From NCBI GenBank assembly GCA_900239685.1, contig OENT01000025.1, positions 124,001 through 188,000 on the forward strand: DNA of 64,000 bases. The letters are read 5' to 3'. Numbering within the stretch: the stretch's first letter is position 1; each line of letters begins with the position of its first letter. The DNA comes from Rotaria macrura. Taxonomy: Eukaryota; Rotifera; Eurotatoria; Philodinida; Philodinidae. The notes below the pieces were generated by a model that worked only from the letters and a program-made list of their open reading frames with translations, did no database searches and had not been told where the DNA came from. The position numbers and the translations under genes are program-made. Positions 52,333-61,533 of the stretch are shown in pieces.

Positions 52333-52653
52333 ATGGCAAACGACGATCAGACTTCAAATAGATTCAAATCTTCATCGATAGCAAATGCAATGTATTGGCC
52401 AAATCGATATGGTTCTGCAGCTGATATTCCATATGAACAAGGTTTTGATTTAAAATCTGTTTTGAATTCTAAACCGATTGTACCATCGAATGATATAATG
52501 CGTTTATTCAAGGATAAAAAACCACAACAATATTCTTCGTTTACCAATGATATCGATCAATTACTTATTCATTGTACTCGTGATCGCGAAAATCTTATTC
52601 GAATAGCAAAAAAAAATCAACAAGATTTCATAAATACTATGAATCTTGATTGA
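52333..52653 (+). CDS. Small hypothetical protein (106 residues)
   Basis: A single open exon starting at the first ATG after the acceptor at 52282. I do not recognise the family. The protein is hydrophilic, without signal peptide or membrane segment. A central part with MYWPNRYGSAADIPYEQGFD and a C-terminal charged helix (LLIHCTRDRENLIRIAKKNQ) look conserved in style rather than random. AATAAA at 52727 lies 74 bp after the stop, supporting a real transcript. It converges with the RING gene, the two stop codons being 112 bp apart. The open frame continues upstream of the acceptor to 52243, but that part would be spliced off. Confidence 0.65.
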   Translation: MANDDQTSNRFKSSSIANAMYWPNRYGSAADIPYEQGFDLKSVLNSKPIVPSNDIMRLFKDKKPQQYSSFTNDIDQLLIHCTRDRENLIRIAKKNQQDFINTMNLD

Positions 52654-52726
52654 TTCATAGTTTATTGAAAAACAAAATACCGAAACAGATAGATATTTTT
52701 TTATTACCTATGTTTGAAAAAAAAGA

Positions 52727-52746
52727 AATAAAATTTCGTTTTTATT
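52727..52746. terminator. Facing poly(A) signals of two convergent genes
   Basis: AATAAA on the plus strand at 52727-52732 serves the 106-residue gene, and AATAAA on the minus strand (TTTATT at 52741-52746) lies 20 nt downstream of the RING gene stop. The 3' ends of the two mRNAs probably overlap or abut. Confidence 0.6.
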
Positions 52747-52765
52747 TCTTGTGTATGTAAATATG

Positions 52766-53467
52766 TTAATAATAAATTGAGTATCCTATAAGATTAACAA
52801 TCATTGATATCTCAAGAATGTTTTTCAATATTCGACTAGTTGTTTTCGATGTAAATCGATCGCCATAAAACAATATAGTAAACCAAAGAAATAGATTAAA
52901 TATAAAAATTGCTGTCGAGTATTGAATAATTTTAACTATTGTATAGTAAATTGTATTGAATAAATATTGATCGATATCGATACCTATTTCATGAATCAAC
53001 TCATTGCGGCGATCTACAGCGGGTTCAAACATAGAATGTCGATTAAAATAAATCGCTAAAATCGAAAGAAATATAACGGCAGCCGATAGACCGATTTGAA
53101 AAGTTTCCCACTTTTCCGTTTTCATTGATACAAAGTCGTTCACCGGTTGACAATCATGTTTAAACTGACCCCGACGACGAATTGCATGACATTGAAGACA
53201 TTCAACCAATAGTTCATCAAGCATATTTCGTATAAGTCTACTTGATTTAGGTAAATTCCAATTATATTCAATAGGTAATGAACTATCCCAATAAGAACGA
53301 CATATTGGACAATGAGATTCAACTAATTGTAATAGACATGAACGACAAAATGCACTGTCACATGATGCATGAGTGTGTGGATCTTCGAGAATATTCAAAC
53401 AGATAGGACAAATCAATGATGGTGACAATAAATGTTCATTTACATATGTATATTCTGGTTTATTCAT
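52766..53467 (-). CDS. RING-finger-like protein with C-terminal membrane segments
   Basis: A single exon of 233 residues, starting at the first in-frame ATG (MNKPEYTYV) after the acceptor at 53543-53542. A RING-type module sits at about 20-57: CPIC, 11 residues, C, then CRSC and CPIC. At the position of the zinc-binding histidine (usual CxHxFC) it has serine, CDSAFC. A further CxxC/HxC cluster follows at about 95-112 (CLQC, HDC). Three hydrophobic segments follow: about 126-144, 190-212 and 217-233. The likely role is a membrane-anchored ubiquitin ligase, but the missing histidine makes catalytic competence uncertain. It lies downstream of the 236-residue gene on the same strand with about 340 bp between that gene's stop and this acceptor. 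Confidence 0.8.
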   Translation of the reverse strand: MNKPEYTYVNEHLLSPSLICPICLNILEDPHTHASCDSAFCRSCLLQLVESHCPICRSYWDSSLPIEYNWNLPKSSRLIRNMLDELLVECLQCHAIRRRGQFKHDCQPVNDFVSMKTEKWETFQIGLSAAVIFLSILAIYFNRHSMFEPAVDRRNELIHEIGIDIDQYLFNTIYYTIVKIIQYSTAIFIFNLFLWFTILFYGDRFTSKTTSRILKNILEISMIVNLIGYSIYY

Positions 53468-53543
53468 AACTGTGAACCGATGGATGGACACTAATTCACC
53501 TGAATATGTAATGGAAGTGCATTGAAATTTGTTAATAAAATCT

Positions 53544-53879
53544 GCAAAAGAACAAAAAAACACTTTAAATCGAAGAAAAGAAAAATAATAAATAAGTATT
53601 TCTGCTTTGAATTCAAATATTGCCGATGACACACGGTCAGGATTATTTTTTTCTTCTTCTACCCTCTATTTCATTTCCGATTAATTGAGAGCACGAGAGT
53701 GTTGATGACTCATATTTTAATAATTTACCACCTCCGTATGCCAACGTAAAACCAACAAAAATAATATTGACGAAAGTTACATGCACATACAAAATACACT
53801 CACACATTAAAGCGCACATAACAAACACATAGAAACATACAGGTATCTGTCACTTCCTAATGAACATGAATTCATTGAA
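53544..53879. other. Spacer between two minus-strand genes
   Basis: About 340 bp between the stop of the 236-residue gene and the RING acceptor. An A-rich stretch and ordinary AT-rich sequence are present. No exon was recognised. Confidence 0.45.
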
Positions 53880-54590
53880 TTAATGAAATATATGATTCAT
53901 CATCATTTCTTGCATAGTCTTTTTGAATGGATTCAACCATGTCAATTGATCGATTAGCTGACGAACAGGTGAAACATACTGTTCAGAATAATAATAGTGT
54001 GGAAAGGAAAAGAACGGTGCAATTAATTTAGATGCTGGAATTGCTAGTGATTGTTGTTGTTTTTGTTGTTGTTCTATATCATCAAACGAATGCGTAGAAT
54101 ATCCATCGTCATTGTCTGTTGTCTGTTCGTCACAATAGGAAGAAGAAGAAGATGATGATGATGATGATGGAATCATGGTTTGACTAAGATTCATTTGATC
54201 AGTATTTTCAGTCTCATCGATTATATCATAGAAATAGGTTGTTGATAATTCATAACAAATACTTAGTTCATTATCAGTTGTTACGTTCGTTAAATCTAAT
54301 ATACAAACAATATCAAATAAAACTTTCTCTAGTAATTTTATAGGCAAACCTTGTTCTAAGTCTGATGACGTTAGACAGTTATCTTTTGAATTTAACATTA
54401 ATTCACAGGTTTCTTCCATTTGATTAGATAGAATATTAATTTGACATGGTATCTCACGATTATCACTGGTATTTTTCACAAAAATATTAAGCAATCCACG
54501 ATATTTATCATACTCAAGGTTAATTTTAAGTTCATCGGTTAAACTAACAGTTTGCCAAATGATATGAGATGCTTGTAGTATAGAGGTCAT
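53880..54590 (-). CDS. Hypothetical protein (236 residues) with poly-Ser and Gln-rich tracts
   Basis: A single open exon starting at the ATG (MTSILQASH) 10 nt after an acceptor (CATATTTTATAG, AG at 54602-54601). The frame is open further upstream but that part would be removed at the acceptor. Residues 1-135 look folded, with alternating hydrophobic positions (IIWQTVSLTDELKINLEYDK, KVLFDIVCILDL). Then come a run of ten serines, an acidic segment, a QQQKQQQ tract and a C-terminal region with FFSFPHYYYSEQY. No signal peptide, membrane segment or catalytic motif is seen and I do not recognise the family. The composition suggests an intracellular, possibly regulatory protein. Confidence 0.7.
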   Translation of the reverse strand: MTSILQASHIIWQTVSLTDELKINLEYDKYRGLLNIFVKNTSDNREIPCQINILSNQMEETCELMLNSKDNCLTSSDLEQGLPIKLLEKVLFDIVCILDLTNVTTDNELSICYELSTTYFYDIIDETENTDQMNLSQTMIPSSSSSSSSSSYCDEQTTDNDDGYSTHSFDDIEQQQKQQQSLAIPASKLIAPFFSFPHYYYSEQYVSPVRQLIDQLTWLNPFKKTMQEMMMNHIFH

Positions 54591-54939
54591 CGATGAAAAA
54601 CTATAAAATATGAGATTCATTTTTATGACATATTTTATTTAATGGTAAAACTTACGACGAAAGATTTGACATGTGACGAAGATGTACAAGAACGAGGAAC
54701 GTGCGAATTAGATCTATACTCGACACGATGTGCCTATATATGATGCGAAGCGTTTCTATTCTTTTATCGTTCAAATGTGAAAGAGAGCTTTTTTTTTCTT
54801 TTTCTTTCACACTTATTGCAGCTGATGCTCGATGTGAAAAGAAGAAAAAATTAGCGCGCGCTCTCGCTCGTTCTTCCTCGCCTGCCTCTTTCTCTCTATT
54901 AGACTGAACAAACGCATGGATGTTCCATCTCTTTTTCTT

Positions 54940-54966
54940 GGGGGGGGGGGGGGGGGGGNNNNNNNN
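54940..54966. other. Poly-G run and assembly gap
   Basis: Nineteen G are followed by eight N (54959-54966). Homopolymer sequencing failure is the likely cause, so the local length is unreliable. Confidence 0.97.
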
Positions 54967-57900
54967 GGGTAAGGGGCTATCAGGTCTCAACCCAGACTAG
55001 TTGACAAGAGAAACAAAAGAAGAAAAAAGGCAGAGAGAAAATCGGCGACAATTTTTTCTTCATCGTTCGTTTGTCTATCAGGCTCACAAAAATTGAGATA
55101 TGCTTTGCTGGTTAACAGAGAAAAAAGCGTTGATACTGACTTTTTTTTTCTACGAAAAAGGACGTGTGACGAGCAATGTGTAAGTCAAAACAAGCTCGTT
55201 GAATATGAAGAAGGTCATATCATCGCATTAGTGATAATGTCGAAAGGTTTTTTTGTTAATATTCGGTAAATTCTTTTTAATAGATAAATAAAAAAGAAGC
55301 CAAGACCAGTGAAGAATAATTGGTACATTGGACTAAGAAAGCAATAAAATATTTGTCATTTTGATTGGTCGTGAGCGTCACTAGATTCTGTCATGCGTAA
55401 AGTACTTTATGACATTTGAGTACTAAAGTTTTTATGGAAAATTGTGATTGAATGTTCTTTTCGATAGAATTTTAATTGTAAAAATCAGATTTGAAGAATA
55501 CTGCATGATAGATTTTTGTCTATTATGATATTTTATCCCATAGTGAATTCTAACTATTTCATTGGGTGCAGTTAATTTAAATTTTCTTTGTTTCATTCAC
55601 AAATGTGCGTTGACTTTGTTGAGATGATATTCTTTTTGAACTAGTTTAGTAAATATAATTGCAAAAGTAATCATCACAAATGAACTGCAACTTTTCGGTA
55701 AATATTTGTTGCAAATCATGTTATTTTCAATATCTAAGAGTTCATGATGAACATCTCTTGATTGATTTGATGAAGAAACCTATGCACAAACGTAGTTATA
55801 ATAAAGAGTCGATATGTACTTTTGCGTTTGGAAGCTCAATGTAGAAGAAACTCTGAAATATGTTCATAAATATTTGAATCATCACTCATTGTATCACGAC
55901 AGACGAAACTTGTCAAAGATCAATACAGATACCTTAGCAAGTGTAGTAGAAAACTGATTTTGTCTCTGCTGTCCATGCAAACGTTCTTCCTCTATCGTGT
56001 TACACACAGCCAATTCGATTTATTAATTAAAGAAGATATCGTTGGTCAGGGCACAAATCAATATACGTATATATCGTACGAAACAAAGAAGGTTATGGTT
56101 GATCTTGCAAAGTACAATCTTTTCCAAATCTATTAATTTTATTGATCATGAGTTACATAACTGAACATATACCTTTAAACTATTCAAGGCGATGATTGTA
56201 GAGGACGACTTGAATCATTTCTGTATACTAATTAAGATAAAATCATTTAAAAATCCCTTTGTCAAAAACTCAAGACTAAGTGTTTTATATTCTCAATCAA
56301 AGAGGTATCAATTATGATAATAGATTGTGTTTGATATGTTCTTTAACCGATCAAAAATCGTCTATTATCATCACCTAATCGTATGATATGATAGTATTTG
56401 AATTACGTGCAAATTTCTATTTATAGAGAATCGACCAGTAGCATAGTAAAACAATATGCACAGTTGGCCGAAATATATCTACAATAAAATATATTCCCTT
56501 GTGATAAGCGACATCAGATAAACCATTTTTATTTACGATTGCTACAGAAAGGTTCATAGACAGTTGGGTCTTTACATTAGCATCCTGGATACTTGAATAT
56601 CTTCACATTTGAAAGATGCGCTTGTAGGGTTAAGATTCAGGAGACACCCAAACGCGTTTGTACAGTTAGGATAGTGACAATTACAGCCACACAGATCGTT
56701 AGAGCTGTATATGAGAACTGGTGAGCAGCTTCTATTTGACAAAGCAGAAGCTTTTAGTGCAGTGTCAGTTCTGCAAACGTAGATGGAGCTGCCACGTGTA
56801 TATTCATACTGTATACCCTTCAAATGTCAAGAGGCTGAAATTTGACGACTTAACTGTTACGCCAAAAACCTAGAGGAAATAGGCCGATAGGTATCAAACT
56901 AGTAAATATAGCTCGTTTGTTTTTTTGGGTTGTTGATGAAAACTTAAATGTTATTGTAGCTCATATTCTAAATTGCCTCCAGATATATTTGCGAAGTGTA
57001 CATCGAAAACTTAACAAAAAACATAAATAAAAAAACTGCAATTGTATGTCAAGTATTCGTGTAACCATGAAACGTGTAAATCGTCGTTGTAAACTTAAAA
57101 GAAATGCTTTTAGACAAAAATCATACGTTGTCGTTACTCTCTTCCATTTTTTGAGAATGCTATTAACGGCTGACCATTATATAGATGATTTTCATAGATA
57201 AAATGATCAGTTGCAAAGCATGGATTCATTCAAAAATATATGAATATGTAAATCTCTGATTTACATATCGTCGGACAAGAGACTTTCTAATATTATTGTG
57301 AATAGATTTCAACGATGTTATCGGCAGCATAAATCATAGAAGAATTATAGAAATATCGATGCGATCAAAAAAAGAAAATGAAAGTATCACTGCAGAATAT
57401 TATAAAATATGATTAGGGAACAAGTAAACTCTAACCATTGCTATGAAATTCAATGTGGCACGATGTTTTGCATACAATTATTATGGTCGATATCGATTAC
57501 TATTGGGAAAAGAAGACGTATCAGCGGCAGGTTTTATTCGGAATATCGAATTTTCCTTGCAAGAGCATTATCGATTGTCTCGTCTATACATCAGAATGCT
57601 CATAATATGACAATAAGTATAGTAACAAAAAAATAGAAGGCGTACTTGAACATAGCGTTCTAAAATCAACACGATAATGAAATTGTAATTCAATGATATT
57701 GTGGTACCTTGAATACACTTATCTTTCTTCATTCATTTCTCACTGCTCACACAGCAAACTAATATAATTTCTACATTAAACAGTAACACGACAAAGAGTC
57801 AGTCAGAAAGTAGATGTTCCATCATAGAATGATTCAGACGAAGTAGTCACAAATTATTCTATATCATTTTCAACTTATGTGACTCAATGATTTTCTTTAC

Positions 57901-60038
57901 ATATTATGGATTTTCTCGCATTATTTAATTGTAAAACATATTTGTGCTGATGCTTTATTTTTGTATTCTATTCAAAAATTAATCATTACAAGAAACTAGA
58001 ATCGAATACAAAAAAGCAAGATTTCTTACACTTTTGTATTGACATGTTGAAATTTTTCTTCATCAACTATGAATTCAAACTTACTTTCATCACGGTATGT
58101 ACTTTTTTCAACATATGCTACGCCTTCAAATCGATCAACTACTGAATTCTACGTCACCTGACGTGAGTAACTTTTTGATCTTTATCTTCTGCTCCATCAC
58201 TAGTCTCTAGTTGATAGTGTTTTATTAGAGCGATGCAAACTGTTTCAATCGAATAATTAACAAAAATAGAAAAGCTGCAGAGATTATCTAATCCTGATCC
58301 TGTTACATTTAATGAATCCCTGGTAAATTTAAGCGTAAGTCGATGTGGTAGACATTTCTAGCAGCATGTTTTAACTCAGATCAACAAAAAATTGAAAGAA
58401 AAATAGTTTTGACCGATTCTTATAAAATTTAATACACACCAAAAATTAGATGAATGGTTTCATCCATCTGTGGATTTATTTGAACTAAATTCAATATCGA
58501 AATCTGATAGATAAAATATTGTGTGAAGATGTTTCGAAATCAACATATCATTCTTTGAAGTCTCAGACGATCGAGTTAAAGCTATTTCAGACAACTAAAC
58601 AAGAAAAACATGTGGTTCCCATACGGTTTGTACTTTTAGATTGCTGACGGACGTTGGCAAACATATTAATTTCACTCACCCAATCATCTTCTTACTTCGG
58701 CTGTGTGTGGTCATAAATAATCATCCAACAGTTTTCTAAGATTTTATAACTACCATAGTAAGCTTTTTTTTTGTATAAAACTTGTCATCAAAATTCATTT
58801 CTATAATTTTGAACAGTCAATTTAGCATGAATAAGTGAACTTGCTAGTAAAACGTACACTAATAGCCACATATACACCAACGATTCATACAGTTCACTCA
58901 GACAAGTTGTTAGTGTGATCGACAGTTTGTAAAATGAATTATCGAAAATGACGGCAACAATCTTCATTTTGAAAATCTCATGCAAGTCAATAGTGCTTTC
59001 GAGTATAATAAAATATTTATAACTCGTGATGATATTGAACCCTCTAAGAAGACATTTCATCGTTGATTTATTCTAGGCATGACAAATGTTCTCTGTTATG
59101 TCGATTGAAATAGGATTGGAACTAAGAATTTTGAAATCTTTCAATGGTAAACAATAGCCTAGAAATGGTTTCAACTAGAATGAGGTGAATGCTGGTAGAA
59201 AAAGTTTTCTGTAATACAAGATTTTGACTGTGAGATAGCATGAGTAGAGTAGAGTGACATTTTATCGATTCAAGACGGCCATATTCATAAGACAGGATAT
59301 TCATTTCTTGATAGTTCGAATAAAAACAATCGATTTTGATTGTAAGAATAGGTGGCTTTCAAGTTTTTTCACATTAGGATAAATTAACTTTATTCAAGCG
59401 TTCAGTTCATGTGTGTTGATAATAGGGCAAACTTACTATCAAGAGATTTGTTTAGTGATTGCTGCATTTAGAGATAAAAAATATGCAAATACAATGAAGC
59501 ATATTTTCCCTCAACATGAAAAGTGTACACTAAAAAAAAAGTTCTCATAATTTTGTTCACTTGAAGACTATTTTTGAAGATTATTAATTGCTATTTCTTC
59601 AGAGAAATAGTAGAAATTGAGAATTTTGCCAGTCGAACTTTCGCAAATGCCGAAAGTAGAAAGGATTTTCAATAGCTTCACGAAAAGACTATTCATACCG
59701 AATAGTTTACGTTGTTTCATTAGTTTTCTTTTTGCACTTGGAAATTGTTCTAACGCTAGGTTTTCATGTAAGAGTGCATGAGAAATTTAGTTTGCTACGA
59801 AACTGTGGACTGCATTTTCAAAATAGATTCCTCGCTTCAGAATAATTTCATCTAAGTACAACAGTATCTAAATGATCGTACGAATACCAGAATGGAACAA
59901 CCGTTAAAAAACACATGACATCATTTTTGAAATCTTTGTAAATACGTATTCGAATAGAAACATGAGAAGCCGGGCACAATAAAAAATAATTCATATGTCT
60001 TACAGGATATATCAAAAGTTTATTCTTCATTTATTGTG

Positions 60039-60178
60039 CTTGGCATCTAAAATCAATGACCCATGGACACTTGGTACGTCTAACTGAGTCATGTAATGTG
60101 TCGATTTTTTAGACGCATCATTTATCTTAACTAGATGTCCCAAGTGTCTACGGATAACTGATTTTGGGGATGCTCAAG
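60039..60178. repeat. Degenerate 140-bp foldback repeat
   Basis: The left arm starting CTTGGCATCTAAAATCAATG is matched by the complement of the right end CTTGAGCATCCCCAAAATCA. The shared core GACACTTGGKACRTCTA lies in both arms. It is probably a decayed palindromic MITE. Confidence 0.65.
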
Positions 60179-61533
60179 CAAAATTCAAGGAGAATTGAAA
60201 CTTGAAGCGTCTTAACTTCTTAAAGAGATGAAAATAAGTTACTTCTAAATCACTCAATATTTTTTTCAAACACTAACCGCTAATGTGATAGTTCAATTAT
60301 TAGCCACACATACGGCATCATTGATTTTTATTGAGGTAATTTTTCCTCACACAACTTTCAAGCATTTGTTCTCGACTTTCTTTCACATTCATAAAACATT
60401 TGAATCAATACTCTGATTGCTTGAAATGAGGAAAAATGTATTCTAGCTTTTATCGTGTATCATGTTTAGTAAAGAGTATTGACTTTGATAATTATAAATC
60501 CTGATCAATTTTATTTTTCATTCGTAGAGAAAATTGAAAATGACATATGATCAATTTGATTGCTTTATAACGTCATAAAGTTTATTGAAAAAGGTATTGT
60601 AAAAGGTCAACAAGAATGAATAAGTTCTCTGTATGATTATAGAGACTTGTCTAAATGTTGGTAACTGTATTTTGTACATACTTAGAAAGATCATTGAAAA
60701 CAAGATCATGTTTCCATTGTATTTCTACCGCGTGAAATAGTTTTGAAAATGATTGGAAGTTGACACAAGGAATTTTCACACTGCCTCATATAAAGCATTC
60801 GTAAAAATATTGATTTTCATTGATTCTTGATAAAACAAAGTCCTTTTACTTGAATGAAAAACATAGTATATTGCTTCCAGACAAAGAAACGATTCTCACA
60901 TTGGCAAAACCTAACAGGATTCCACCTATTCATAAAGTGATATACGGAATGATGTCAATTATCATATCAATAATAGTGCACATGCAAACTATCGTGAAAG
61001 ATCTATTAATGAATGCATTTGTCAGAAGAATCCATATTGCCAATTAATCATTTCACGTTCGTTGCTTTTATAATAGAAAAAAATATTCTGTTTATTGGAA
61101 AATAATCGATTAATGTCAGGGCTGTTATAAGCAAGATATTTGATTTATGAATACAGCATCGAGCAAAGAAGAATTATAATTCATTTAATTTCTTTGATTA
61201 TCATCAATATTTTTTCATTGTGTTAAAGTGTATTTCAACGATATACACATCTAGCTGTTGCTTAGTTAGTAATCGAATAACGAAAAATGTTCAGAGAGTA
61301 TATCAACGAAATAGATGAAAAATAACAAGAGACAAGTATGTTAATTTTCTGTTTGAAACACAATTTAAAATCACTTTACGGATATATAATATCTCTTGAA
61401 GTAAATTATGTAGTTGAAATACTATCGTATCGACTATTATATCACTATGTATCTTGAATAAGGTATTCTATTCGAATATGATTGTTTTTTAGTTTTATGA
61501 TGTCATAGAATAGAAACAAATCATGCATTCGTC

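Larger units (their letters stand above)
54603..61533. other. 6.9 kb region without a recognisable gene
   Basis: It contains a G homopolymer running into an assembly gap (54940-54966), a perfect 11-bp hairpin (57244-57268) and a small foldback (60039-60178). Open frames are at most about 90 codons and none shows a family motif. An 83-codon Cys-rich frame on the minus strand near 56572-56823 has no ATG and an in-frame stop just upstream. The promoter of the minus-strand 54590 gene should lie at the left end. Confidence 0.45.

Noticed and set aside
56572-56823. Cys-rich 83-codon minus-strand frame, possible extracellular domain
   Set aside because: It starts at TTG, has a stop just upstream in frame, and no flanking exon continues it.
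57244-57268. Perfect 11-bp hairpin ATATGTAAATC-TCT-GATTTACATAT
   Set aside because: Such short AT-rich hairpins are expected by chance in this composition, and no gene end lies nearby.
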